A DNA stretch of 64,000 bases from contig CM035353.1 of the NCBI GenBank assembly GCA_020137815.1, positions 7,843,298 to 7,907,297 on the forward strand. Direction: 5' to 3'. Under the pieces are notes generated by a model. The model saw nothing but the letters and a program-made list of their open reading frames with translations, did not search any database and was not told the origin of the DNA. How positions within the stretch are numbered: the stretch's first letter is position 1; each line of letters opens with the position of its first letter. Made by a program: the position numbers and the translations under genes. Shown here piece after piece: positions 1 through 10,291 of the stretch. This DNA comes from Hormiphora californensis (Eukaryota; Ctenophora; Tentaculata; Cydippida; Pleurobrachiidae).

Positions 1-245
1 AAATAGTGTGGCTGCATTTATGAGTATTTTATTGTTTCGGTTTAGTTTTAGTTTTGGCTCGGAATCGGTTGTATCATTTTGTCTGTGTCAGAAACAGCAA
101 TCCACCGTTCTTGTGCGGTTGTTGATAGTCAGTCAGTGCAGAAAGGACTACTGCAACACGCACATATTGATATGATCATATTTAACCTCAGCTATAAGTA
201 GCTCATAATTTATCTTATAAGCTAACTAAACTATCTGAATTAGAA

Positions 246-1037
246 ATGTTGTTGCTTCAACTCTCTTGGCTCGCTATCGGAACGGCTGGTATCATAGGCA
301 ATTCCCTGTCACTTTGGTACAACTGGAAACTAAAGGGGTTCCCAAGGCAACTCTACACCGTGTTGAACATTATAGATCTCATTGTCAGTACTCTTGGAAT
401 CATCTACAGCACTCGATTAATCTCACCTTATTGGGAGTTCTTACTGTCTCACCACCACGCGACTGCAAACCAGATGTCTGCACTGTGGACCTGCATCATT
501 GGAGGGTCTCGACTTTTAGCCATGTCTCGACCCTTCTATCAGATCAACAGACCGGTATTTTGGACTATTTCTAGTGTGTTAATGTGCATCTGGACAATCC
601 CACAACTTGTTGTTATATATCTTGTTTATAGAATCGAAGGCAACATATTCATTATCAGCGTGTACATATACACTGCCTGCACAAGTTGGGCTGTCCTGGT
701 CAACCTTGTAACAACAGTTTGGACTTGTATCCTGCTGAACAGAAAGTCTGTAGTATCGGAGGGGTCACACCAACAACGAAGGATTGCTGCCGTTACAGTT
801 GTTTTATTGAGTATCGTGTTCCTGCTAACCAATGTTGCCTGTTTGGTAACGTTTTGCTCTATGATATTTGGTAATAGCGATGTGCAGCCTTATGCTTCAC
901 AAGTATTTGGGATATTGATAATGATTAATGCGGCATTAAACCCAGTGATTATTCTACGGAGGCAATTGATGAGCTGCTGCAGGGGTCAACAGAAGTCAAC
1001 TGTTGAGCCAACCAATACTACACAGAAAAATGTGTAA
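246..1037 (+). CDS. Rhodopsin-like (class A) G protein-coupled receptor, single exon
   Basis: The 263-residue product has seven hydrophobic segments. The Gly-Asn pair of TM1 is at residues 18-19 and the TM2 aspartate is in LNIIDL (D44). The end of TM3 reads SRLLAMSRPF (from residue 88), where most class A receptors have DRYxAIxRP, so the acidic residue of the DRY triad is replaced by serine. TM7 ends in NAALNPVIIL, an NPxxY motif without its tyrosine. A CC pair after TM7 could be palmitoylated. The extracellular N-terminus is almost absent, so the chain may start in an upstream exon or be naturally short. It should act at the plasma membrane; the ligand cannot be told from sequence. The altered DRY and NPxxY switches suggest unusual or constitutive coupling (inference). 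Family placement is fairly sure; orthology is not. Confidence 0.82.
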   Translation: MLLLQLSWLAIGTAGIIGNSLSLWYNWKLKGFPRQLYTVLNIIDLIVSTLGIIYSTRLISPYWEFLLSHHHATANQMSALWTCIIGGSRLLAMSRPFYQINRPVFWTISSVLMCIWTIPQLVVIYLVYRIEGNIFIISVYIYTACTSWAVLVNLVTTVWTCILLNRKSVVSEGSHQQRRIAAVTVVLLSIVFLLTNVACLVTFCSMIFGNSDVQPYASQVFGILIMINAALNPVIILRRQLMSCCRGQQKSTVEPTNTTQKNV

Positions 1038-2723
1038 TGGAACTCATCTCTGAATGTGAAGCACTCCTGTGAGGCGAGTGGTGATAAGAAATGAAGAAGG
1101 AACACACGTCACACAGCGCTCAAATTTAATTTATGAGAAATATGATATGTAACATTGTATGTGAAAACACTTAATTAGTAAGCTGGAGCCTATATTCCGT
1201 ATTACTGGGTTCGATTATTCATAAAACATCGACTGCATCCTAGCCCGCTACTGCTACTAAATTGCAGTGACAGCACTGGGCATGCAGCCCAGCAAGTCCC
1301 TGGGTGTCCGGGGCCAGGTGCGAAATCACCGGTCATGGGGTGACCCCCCCCCACGCAGGTCCAGGGGTAGAGCCCCCGCAAGCAGGGACCCTACTTCATC
1401 TCAATGGGGCTTTAAGGCTATAAGACGCGGTAATTTACAGCCCCTAGACTGGCTGCCACTGCTTAGAGCCTTAAACCCAGTGAGGTGATACCCTAGTGGG
1501 AAGGACGCTGTAAAAACAAGTTTTTGGTCCAGACCCTTCTCATTCGCTACAGCGCGACTCTTTAGTCTTTTCAACCGAGCAGGGACGTCATTGGGCCTGC
1601 GGCCCAGTGCGTCCAGGGGCCTTTGACGGTCGCCAGGGAGAGTGGGGGTGAAACTCCCCACAAGCGGGGTCCAGGGGCGCAGCCCCGGCGGGGGTGTAGG
1701 GGCAGAGCCCCCGCAAGCAGGGTCCGGCTGAACCGTTGGCAAACGCTGCTGGCGCGGGATAAGGCAACGCTTTTCAAGCTGAACCGAGACCCGAGCAGAT
1801 TTTGAGTTTTCATTGGCAAACGTTGCTGGCCCCCGATAGCGCAGCGCGGGATAAGGCAGCGCTTTTCAAGAGTTTTCAAAAATCAAAAGTCAAAACGAAA
1901 AAAACGCTTGAGCAAAATAAAATTTTGCAAATTTAAAATCAGAGACTGACCGCGCGCGTAGGACGACTGCAGCGCATAATAAATAGTGACGCCGCGCGCT
2001 ATATGTTAAATCATTTTTTAAAGTGCGTTTCAAACGACTTGACCTGAGATTCCTGGAAATTCAGGATTTCCCCTTTGTAAATACACGCGCGATGCGCCGG
2101 CCGCCGAATTCTAAGAATTACGGGTCAAGTCGCTTGAAACGGACTTTATAATCCGGGCAAAGTTAAAATCGGCCAGCGTCGTTGAAAAGCGCTGCCTTAT
2201 CCCGCGCTGCGTTTGCCAACCAGCGTCGTTAAAATTCGGGTGTTTGGAGTGTCAGCACTCACGGTTTTAGGGTTTGGGCTAAAGTAGGGTTAGGGTTATG
2301 GCTGGGGTTTGTGTTGGGGTTAGGGCTTGACATTTTCTATCAGATAAACTTTAGATTAGCCAAAACAGTTGAGTGGTTTGGCAGTTAGAGTCATTTTAGT
2401 CCAGGGTACTTTTTTGGCAGCGCACACCTGTAAACAGGCCTCCAAACACCCAGATCGAGGTAACGGCGCCCAAATCTGGGTGCCTAACAATTCATCGATT
2501 TTGGCGGTCGAGACGGGTTGGGGCTACCCCGTACCCGTTAGGCTCTGGTTAGGGTTTTGTTTGGGGTTAAGGTTATCGGTTAGTGCTATCGATTATCCAT
2601 TAGATAATACGTTTAGTTTACTGAAATTTGCCATTTGGTTGCTTGGCTATAGCTGTTTGAAAAAAGTTGGTCCATTTTCTATTATCCGATATCAAATTCA
2701 AATTAACAAACCAAAGTAGGAAA
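1038..2723. repeat. Repeat-rich intergenic region with foldback and telomere-like tracts
   Basis: No convincing gene. From about 1270 to 1760 it is GC-rich with reiterated phrases such as gcccccgcaagcagggtcc. Around 1750-2230 the phrase gataaggcagcgcttttcaa occurs twice and returns inverted near 2185-2215, and a second imperfect inverted pair (ttcaaacgacttgacc) lies at about 2028-2150, so this looks like a decayed foldback or MITE. About 2260-2330 and 2540-2580 hold degenerate TTAGGG-like runs. Short ORFs here have no recognisable content. Confidence 0.5.
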
Positions 2724-3482
2724 ATGCCTTGGAATGAGATACATCTTTCTGAGGGTTGTGAACAGCCCAGTATTGACAGTGGGGCCCTCCAACTATACGC
2801 CATGAGGCTCTGCCCCTTTGCTGAGCGTGCAATACTGGTTCTCCTCCACAAACAACTTCCCTTCACCCTCACCTTTATCAACCTAAAGAGCAAGCCCTCC
2901 TGGTTCCTGGACAACACAAATGGGAAAGTGCCTGTGTTGCTGACAAAGGGGCACACCATACATGGATCTGATATTGTTAGTGACTATCTGGATGAGGTAT
3001 ATGGGGCAGACAAACTGCACCCTACTGATCCAATACAGAGAGCACTAGATAGGGAGGTGGTAGATAACCATGGGGCAATGATGTCTAACCTGTACCAGAT
3101 ATACGGGGAGATTGCTGGTAAAACCAATGAGGAAAGGCTGGATAACTTCACCAATCTTCTTAGAATTGTTGGAGGTTTGGAAAAAGAGTTGAAGAAACGG
3201 AGTTCCTTGTTTCTGGGCGGGGATAAACCTTGTATGTCGGATTTCATGATTTGGCCATTTTATGAGCGCCTCCAGGCTCTCCCCAACATTCGACCTGATA
3301 TTGGAACTAAGTTAGAGCTGCCCCAGGATCTAGTGAGGGTGAAGCAATGGCTGGGAGGTATGAGGAATACTGGACCTGTAATGCAGTACGGGCTGTCTCC
3401 TGCTCGACTTGCTAAGGCACTAACTGTGAGCAATGCTACAGGAGATACTGATAGGGCAATGCGGGAATCGGAGGGCCTTTAA
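2724..3482 (+). CDS. Omega-class glutathione S-transferase
   Basis: The 252-residue product has the omega-class layout. An N-terminal thioredoxin-fold domain carries the motif MRLCPFAER with the nucleophilic cysteine at C30, then NLKSKPSWF, the cis-proline loop GKVPVL (P70), and GSDIVSDYLDE, whose S82 should bind the glutathione gamma-glutamyl group. An all-helical C-terminal domain follows. Omega enzymes use cysteine rather than Tyr or Ser and act as thiol transferases, dehydroascorbate reductases and methylarsonate reductases in the cytosol. The frame is open 19 codons further upstream, but the ATG at 2724 is preferred because AAAATGCC is a good start context and the family starts about 20 residues before the active site. 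Length agrees with human GSTO1 (241 residues). No intron is seen, which is unusual for the family. Next gene starts 313 bp downstream on the same strand. Confidence 0.9.
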   Translation: MPWNEIHLSEGCEQPSIDSGALQLYAMRLCPFAERAILVLLHKQLPFTLTFINLKSKPSWFLDNTNGKVPVLLTKGHTIHGSDIVSDYLDEVYGADKLHPTDPIQRALDREVVDNHGAMMSNLYQIYGEIAGKTNEERLDNFTNLLRIVGGLEKELKKRSSLFLGGDKPCMSDFMIWPFYERLQALPNIRPDIGTKLELPQDLVRVKQWLGGMRNTGPVMQYGLSPARLAKALTVSNATGDTDRAMRESEGL

Positions 3483-3795
3483 CTGCGCTATTATGTGTGG
3501 TGTGCGTCCTATTGTAATATAGCATTGCATGAATATTTTATGAAACATGTTTATTGTATAATAGTTTTGGTTGAAAGATTAATTATTAGCTAACATTTAT
3601 TTATTTTACTCCGTAGTCATGTATTGATTATTATTCATATAGACATTGATTATGTAGAAATATAGAAATGAATTGTATTTTGATTGATGATTTTAATTGC
3701 ATGTTTATTCCATATATATACAAGTTGGTTTTAATGTGTGCACTGCATATATCCACCATCAAGAGACTAACCCCCTCCCTGTATTTAGAGACGCC
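3483..3795. other. AT-rich intergenic spacer
   Basis: AT-rich 313-bp gap between the glutathione transferase and the acyltransferase. It must hold a 3' end and a promoter, but no specific element is recognised. Confidence 0.4.
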
Positions 3796-5079
3796 ATGTC
3801 GATGAAAGAAGGGTATCTAGTGGCGGGTATAATCCTCTCATTCCCCATCGCCTTCCTGTACCGAGTCCTAATACCCCGCACAACCCCCGCTACAAAGGAT
3901 CTCCTACTGACCCTCTCTGGACTGGCCCTAACCCTGCTGTGTTTCGATCTCACTGGCCTAGCCCACCTGTCTGTCATGGTGCTTGGTTCCTACCTGCTAA
4001 CACGTGTATGTGGTGTTAACCCCACTTCATGTCTAGTTATCTTTCTCTCCACCATGTGTCACCTTCTGTATGGGTATATCACCCTCTCAGGTGTCACCTA
4101 CACTATCACCTGGACCTTAGTGTACTGTCAGGCCCTACTAAAGGTTAACTCCTACTTCATGGATATACTGGATAATAAGGGAGGGGAGGTGGCGGCTGGG
4201 TTCATGTCATATCTTGGTTTTGTGCTCTACCCAACGTCCCTTCTTGTAGGACCCCACTTCAACTTCACCCGGTATGCCCAAATAAGGTCATGTGCTACCA
4301 TCCCTGACACCCTCCCTGCAGCTGGCAAGAAGTTTCTCCTGGGTATCTGCTACATTGGTGGGTTCTATTGTACCAAGCTTCTCTTTATCCCTGATGATGT
4401 GTTACTATCAGCTGAGTTTGTTAGCTACTCCCTGCCCATCAAGCTACTTTACCTGACGTTCTGGTCCAAGTGGTTGATATCCAAATATATTGGTGTCTGG
4501 GCGATAGCAGAGGCATGTTCCCTGATCACGGGACTAGGGGTTGAGAGGGATGGTGAGGGTCGGGTTGTGGGGTATAACGGTGTATCCAGTGTTCACGTTT
4601 GGAAGTTTGAGACATCCCTGACAATCCAGGACGAGCTGACATCATGGAACGTCCAGGTACACAGATGGGTCAAACAGTATGTGTACAAGAGGTGCAAGTG
4701 TCTAGGTAACCCTGGTATATCACGTATTATAGCACTGGGCTTCCTCTACTTTTGGCATGGTGTCTACTTCGGGTTCGCTAACCTCTTTCTGGTAGAGGGG
4801 CTGGGTGTGTCGAGCGAGGAGGCGATCAGTAGGTATATGTCACGTGATAGGATGTCCCGGTACATACCCCGCCCTGTTGTGGTAGTGGGGCAGTATGTTG
4901 TTAAGAATATGTGTATTGGGTATGGGTTGTGTGGGTTCTATCTCCGATCTTGGGAGAGATGTCATGAGTTTTACAGCTCTGTCTATTACTGCTTTCACTG
5001 GGGTCTGGTGTTACTGTTGGTTGTGGAGGCTGTGGTGAGGAGGAGGGCAGGCAGGAACAGGGGCAAGAAGGAGGAGTAA
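3796..5079 (+). CDS. MBOAT lysophospholipid acyltransferase, LPCAT3/MBOAT5-like
   Basis: The 427-residue product is a multispanning ER-membrane O-acyltransferase. Hallmarks: GPHFNFTRY near residue 152; TGLG and then YNGVSS at about 245-264; the MBOAT asparagine in SWNVQVHRWV (N285); and the catalytic-type histidine in YFWHGVYFGF (H321). The order and phrasing resemble LPCAT3/MBOAT5, which moves polyunsaturated acyl chains onto lysophosphatidylcholine, more than porcupine, HHAT or DGAT1. The C-terminus is basic (RRRAGRNRGKKEE), as expected of a cytosolic ER-retention tail. The start at 3796 is chosen because GCCATGT has a good context and the 33 in-frame codons upstream are not membrane-like. 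It is shorter than human LPCAT3 (487), mostly at the N-terminus, so an upstream exon cannot be excluded. No introns. Confidence 0.87.
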   Translation: MSMKEGYLVAGIILSFPIAFLYRVLIPRTTPATKDLLLTLSGLALTLLCFDLTGLAHLSVMVLGSYLLTRVCGVNPTSCLVIFLSTMCHLLYGYITLSGVTYTITWTLVYCQALLKVNSYFMDILDNKGGEVAAGFMSYLGFVLYPTSLLVGPHFNFTRYAQIRSCATIPDTLPAAGKKFLLGICYIGGFYCTKLLFIPDDVLLSAEFVSYSLPIKLLYLTFWSKWLISKYIGVWAIAEACSLITGLGVERDGEGRVVGYNGVSSVHVWKFETSLTIQDELTSWNVQVHRWVKQYVYKRCKCLGNPGISRIIALGFLYFWHGVYFGFANLFLVEGLGVSSEEAISRYMSRDRMSRYIPRPVVVVGQYVVKNMCIGYGLCGFYLRSWERCHEFYSSVYYCFHWGLVLLLVVEAVVRRRAGRNRGKKEE

Positions 5080-5444
5080 AGAAGTGAGTCGAGGGAAGGA
5101 GGAGCAAAGACTAAAGAAGACCGGAGACTGGAGCGGTGTGGTAGAAGTGACATTTGTATTTCAAGACAATAGTTGTATTATTTTACTCTCATGTTTTCTA
5201 TGTTTTGTTAATTGTTAGGACGTTACAGAGGATAGAGCCATGTAGAAAACTAAGAATGTATGGTGCATGTACAATTGTTAGCCAGTATTATAGTAACCTA
5301 TCGAATGTTTTTGTCAGTGTTTTTAGAGTTTACCATATATATTTTTGTATTTTGCATGACTTATAAGCTGTTTACCATCACTTACTAAAGCGTGTTTCAC
5401 TGCATTGTCTGTATCCCCAACACCTTGCAACACCCCACAGCAAT
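5080..5444. other. Intergenic spacer upstream of COMMD2
   Basis: 365-bp gap containing the acyltransferase 3' end and the COMMD2 promoter. No core element can be named with confidence. Confidence 0.35.
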
Positions 5445-7450
5445 ATGTTGTTAGTGCTATCTGAAGCTGACAAGTCCCATCTCGCCTTCATCTCCACTCT
5501 TCCCGAACAAGTCCTACCTGATCTGGTTCGGACTGCCCTGAGCTCAGTAGTAACTAACAAACAGATAACAAAGAGTGTGCTGAGTGCTGCTGCTAAACTT
5601 GAGGTATTTAGAATTAGATCAGTGAAACCTAGATCTATCTACAAATCTAACTATAGTTCTATCAGTGTCCTACCTTCCCAGCTCATTCTGGGTAGATGCC
5701 GCATGGTGAACATCTATTGGTTCCCTAATACCCCTCCATGTTTCACTGTGTGTAGTTTGTGTAGCCCCCCCATTAACTACACGTGCACTTGCAGGTAGAT
5801 GGAGATACCCTGTGTAGTGCAATAACAACCCTAGCTAACTGCCTTCTTACAGCAGCCCGTGAGTAGGAACATTTCACATGTCCAACACCTTGTATATATC
5901 CACTTCCTTACTTACCTGCTCCTTGCTCTGCTAACATACATTCTAACACACATTCTCCCAATATGATCTAATCCCTTCCTCTCCCACCCTAATCCATTCC
6001 TCTCCCCCACCCTAATCCCTCATTCCCCCACCCTAATCCCTTCCTCTCCCCACCCTAATCCATTCCTCTCCCCCACCCTAATCCATTCCTCTCCCCCACC
6101 CTAATCCCTCATTCCCCCACCCTAATCCCTTCCACTCCCCACCCTAATCCATTCCTCTCCCCCACCCTAACCCCTCACTCCCCCACCCTAATCCCTCATT
6201 CCCCACCCTAATCCCTTCCTCTCCCCCACCCTAACCCCTCATTCCCCCACCCTAATCCCTTCCTCTCCCACCCTAACCCCTCATTCCCCCACCCTAATGC
6301 CTTCCTCTCCCACCCTAACCCCTCATTCCCCCACCCTAATCCCTCACTCCCCCACCCTAATCCCTCATTCCCCACCCTAATCCCTTCCTCTCCCCCACCC
6401 TAACCCCTCATTCCCCCACCCTAATCCCTTCCTCTCCCACCCTAACCCCTCATTCCCCCACCCTAATCCCTCACTCTCCCACCCTAATCCCTTCCTCTCC
6501 CAGTATATCTAATCCCTCATTCTCCCACCCTAATCCCCCATTCTCCCACCCTAATCCCTCACTCTCCCACCCTAATCCCTTCCTCTCCCAACTAGAGAAA
6601 CATGTTAGTGAGGGTGATTTCTCTGCTTCTCTCCTTTCCAGCGGTGTTACAGGGCCCGTAACAGGAGCCCTAACTACTGTATACACAGACAACTGCCAGC
6701 TACTACGAGATACAGTTACCAAGGCAACACTTAAGGTATTATACTATAATAGTGGGGTTTGGAGGTTTGGGAGCAACACAAATATTTGTCTTTTTACTTG
6801 TCATTGAGAGGTCCCACAACTGATGAATTGAACGGTCCCTCAACTGATGGAACTAGACTGGAGACGGTTGTCAGTTGTGAAGTCTAAGCTAGCCAACCCA
6901 TTACCATGCACATTACTGGGCATGTTGAGGGTCGTTACTTGTTAGTTTAGTAGCTTCACTTTCCTATAACTCTCTGCGTTCAACTAACACAGTTGTAACG
7001 CGCCATACCTCTCTCTTTGAGAGTATAGCGCGCACGAGAGTCACATTGGCCTTTTGAAAGAGTTCTGAAAATGTGAAAATCAAATCAAAATAAGTCCAAG
7101 TCACGATTCCGATGAGTACTATGACTCGTGTGATTGAAATATTAAATGGGATACAAATTCCGATAGCTCTGTAAAATATCTCTCTCCTTCCCAAATTCCA
7201 GGAGCCGCAGTATAGTAGTTTGGATTGGAGGATTGAGTGTCGAACCAACTCCCGAAGTATACGAAACACACTCTCACCTAATGTACTGACCCGTTGGACT
7301 ACAACAGATTCACAGGGACAGAGGGATCACTACCTGAACTGTGATGTTAATACCCTGGCACACATCACTGAATCACTTCAGCAGGCACAGGCAGAACTAG
7401 ACTCCTTCCACAGTAGGAGAATCCTCAGGAGTCTGGATAAAATATGGTGA
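5445..7450 (+). CDS. COMMD2: COMM domain-containing protein 2 (4 exons)
   Basis: Exons 5445-5603, 5795-5858, 6596-6735 and 7202-7450 join with consistent phases (0, 1, 0) and GT-AG borders to give 203 residues; human COMMD2 has 199. The start MLLVLSEADKSHLAF, the segment VDGDTLCSAITTLANCLL, the COMM domain opening SSLDWRI and the ending HSRRILRSLDKIW each align by eye with COMMD2 and no other COMMD. COMMD proteins form a hetero-decameric ring in the Commander complex, which recycles membrane cargo from endosomes; some also dampen NF-kB. Intron 2 is filled by a minisatellite that stops just short of the exon 3 acceptor. The donor after exon 2 is GTGAGT and the exon 3 acceptor is CTAG. Product identification is strong; exon edges are by eye. 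Confidence 0.9.
5960..6590 (+). repeat. Minisatellite in COMMD2 intron 2
   Basis: About 30 copies of a roughly 20-bp unit such as ccaccctaatcccttcctctc, with alternating cattc, cactc and cctctc variants. Every unit contains CCCTAA, the complement of the TTAGGG telomere word. The array makes up nearly all of the intron and also forms its pyrimidine-rich tract next to the exon 3 acceptor. Confidence 0.93.
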
Positions 7451-7679
7451 TGTAATGGGGTCAGTTATTAAACAATATCATGGTACCCAGGCCATGTGCT
7501 TGTCGTTGGTATTTTACTACAAAGTTTTTTATGTGTGTTGATTTGTTTATTGTTTTGAGTTTAATTGGTTGATGACGAATAGGCTTTTTGTATCGCTCCC
7601 AAGTTCCCCATTTAATATCCCACTATAATCAGGCTGCCCCACTAATCATCATCCCTTCTATCACTAGTATCTAGGAACT

Positions 7680-8850
7680 ATGCCTCTTGTGATGTTGTGT
7701 GGTTATCCCTGTTCGGGTAAGACGACAGTTACAGAAAAACTAAAGGTGTTCCTGGAAAAGAGAGGTCGTTGTGTTGTGCTCATAGGGGAGGAAGGTATTG
7801 ACAGAAGTGCGGTGTATAACAGGTATATATCACTTCCTTGGGGTTTGCCTTCCTCAATCCTCTCTCACCCCTCTTATATTGTAAAGGAGGGTTAGAATAT
7901 ACACATTTTCCATTTACTATATTAGAGGACTGTTATTTCAGATTTCATATTAACTAATTCTTTTTTCAGTACCACAGGAACAGAGAAGGAACATAGAGGG
8001 GATTTGAGATCTAAAGTCCAGAAACTTATTAACAGGGATACTGTGGTGATATTGGATTCTTTAAACTATATTAAAGGTAGCTAGATCAAGAAATATATGA
8101 TATTTTTACCATCGACTGAGATTATAGAGCTAAATTCTCATTTCTCTTCCATTTCTTCAACTAATCTAAATCTTTATTTAGGTTTCAGATATGAGTTATT
8201 TTGCATCAGTAAGAACTTCAAGACGCCACACTGTGTGGTTCATACAATAGTTGATAGAGAGATGTGTACCAAGTGGAATGAAACCTGCCAACACTACCAA
8301 CCTGGTAGGTACCATGGTTACCGTGACAGTTGCCATGGTTATATTGGTTACCATGGTAACCTCTGCCATGGTTACCATGGTTACCATGGTTACCATGGTT
8401 ACCATGGTAGCCACTGCAATTGTTGTTGTAAAAGTGTTGTAACAACTACATCCTCGCTTTAGAACTGATAGATGAACTGGCTATGAGATTTGAGGCACCA
8501 AATTCCAGGCAGAGATGGGACAACCCATGTTTTGAGGTTGGGAAGGAGGGAATTATTGGCCAAACCCTGGAGGACATTGATAGGGCTCTCTTCTCTGAAG
8601 GTATTATACACAACACCATATATGGGCATCACGTGACTTCTCTGAAGGTATACACAACACCATATATGGGCATCACGTGACGATAACCCCCTCTACATTT
8701 CAGGTGCAGCACCCAGACCCAACCAGTCTACCCTAAGTCCTGCCCTTGCAGCCCCTGACTTCCTCGCCCAGGTTGAGAGTATGTCACAGCAAGTTGTGGA
8801 TGAGATAATTTCCCAGCAAAGTCTCGGGGTGACCTCTTTCAAAATACCAG
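7680..8850 (+). CDS. KTI12: KTI12 homologue, P-loop tRNA-modification factor (5 clear exons)
   Basis: Exons 7680-7822, 7970-8076, 8182-8304, 8463-8600 and 8704-8850 join in phase (2,1,1,1) with GT-AG borders. The start MPLVMLCGYPCSGKTT has the P-loop GYPCSGKT at residues 8-15. Next come VVILDSLNYIKGFRYELFC, the KTI12 signature, then AMRFEAPNSRQRWDNPCF and VVDEIISQQSLGVTSFKIPG. KTI12 binds Elongator and carrier tRNA and is needed for wobble-uridine modification; it is related to PSTK kinase. The last part is unclear: after 8850, matches to the family's C-terminal helix (IFVRTINVS, then DLKRELKPFVHL) lie in two different frames between about 8875 and 8990, with no plausible intron between them. 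This is either a local sequence error, a true frameshift or an exon structure I cannot resolve. The exon 4 donor region is tandemly duplicated. Confidence 0.87.
8288..8425. repeat. Palindromic GGTTACCAT simple repeat with X-box-like sites
   Basis: KTI12 intron 3 holds several copies of the 9-bp word GGTTACCAT, including the palindrome GGTTACCATGGTAACC at 8346-8361, which fits the X-box consensus bound by RFX factors. It accounts for the spurious His/Gly/Tyr-rich and Met/Val/Thr-rich reading frames on both strands. Confidence 0.85.
8591..8681 (+). repeat. Tandem duplication across the KTI12 exon 4 donor
   Basis: The segment ttctctgaag|gtat...gggcatcacgtgac occurs twice in tandem (8591-8637 and 8638-8681; the first copy has a 3-bp insertion). 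Each copy carries the last bases of exon 4 and a GT donor. Confidence 0.9.
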
Positions 8851-8994
8851 GTGGGTTGTGGAGAAATGCAGGAGTTCGATCTTTGTAAGAACAATCAATG
8901 TGAGTACAGTGATTTAAAACGCGAACTAAAGCCATTCGTACATTTAAGTCAATCCCAGCTCACTGGACAAGGTGTCTCTGAAGATTCAGGTTAG

Positions 8995-9880
8995 TACCTT
9001 CAAAAGAACACTTTTATTGTGTCCAATAGTACGGTATAAGAAGGCGTTTTTTAATTTATCGTGAGTTCACTGAGTTTATCCACACAGCAGCTGACCGAAT
9101 ATGTATTGTTAAGCTTAGATTCTTTAGTACCTCAAAATGCACTTTTATTTGTCAGACTGTTAGAGCTGATGTTTTTTCACAGGATATTGGGAAACATTGG
9201 TGGGATTGAGACATATAGGTTCACATTGCCATATCCTCTTCTTTCTCTCCCTCTCGTTTTGTCTCTTTCAATAACCGTAGACTCGAGATGAGGCCGTTAA
9301 TGTTTAGTGGACACTTGAGGTTGTGTTAGCTATATAGTGCAATGTGTAGGCATGTGAGTGCGTGTTCTCACAAGGACTGCTGATGGTGTCATGTGGTTGC
9401 GTTACTCACATCAATTATTCAAGTGTCACATCCTATCTCTTTTTTTTCTCTCTCCTTCTCTCTCTCCCCTATCGCTTTCTCTTGTTCTCTCTCTCGTCTC
9501 TCTCCCATCATAACTCCCAGTCCTATACCTCCTCAGTGTGGGTGCCCCTTCTTCTGGTTGAACTCCTTTGTCTCGGTTCTCTCTCTACATCTCTCCACTC
9601 TTCTCTCTAGGTGTAAATCCCGTGCGTCCTGTGAGTTGTAGTGGATCACGATCTGAAGTCCACGCTCACGATGCTTCGTGATACCTGGCCGAGGAGGTGC
9701 CCAGAGCGGGGATGGGTACGCTATGGCAGTATAGAGGATCACGAGCGAGCGTCGTGGGGTCCGCGAGAGGTCATTGAGACGATGGAGAGGAGAGCAGTCA
9801 TGAGATCTTCTCTGATGTTCGAGTCTGTCTTGGCTTCTCTCGCTCCTCTCTCTAGGCGTTCGATCTCTCATTCTTCTCGT

Positions 9881-9915
<35 letters not shown>

Positions 9916-10291
9916 TCTCCCTTCTGGCTTCTGTCAACTTCCCCCGCATCGCTACGTCTCTCCACTGACCACGCGCCGTCTAACAATATTGTTCTGTTTG
10001 AGTTTTTGATTCTTAAATTATTTGACGTGTTTTATAAAGGAGCATGGATGTTTCAACTAAAAGCGTGCCTGTATTCTCTTTACATGCAATTGCATCGTTT
10101 TTCTGTGTAATGACCTTTAAGTTTAATAATTTATCTCCGCTCTATCTTTAAACTATCTTCAAATTTATCCTTCCTACACTAGTTTCTTTTGTTCTCTACG
10201 TTTCTCTGTCCATGCTCCTTCCTTTCTAGTTTCTTCTGTTGTAACATTCCTTTACTGTGTTTACCCTAACTGTTCATTTCTGTGTTTAGCC
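8995..10291. other. Intergenic region with CT-rich low-complexity DNA
   Basis: Between KTI12 and the MEIG1-like gene. About 9430-9620 and 9830-9930 are runs of CT dinucleotides and pyrimidines, which create serine/leucine-rich frames on + and arginine/glutamate-rich frames on -. I see no gene; the MEIG1 promoter must lie near the right end. Confidence 0.6.

Noticed and set aside
9362-10009. Serine/leucine-rich and Arg/Glu-rich frames
   Set aside because: Caused by CT dinucleotide runs; no homology or exon signals.
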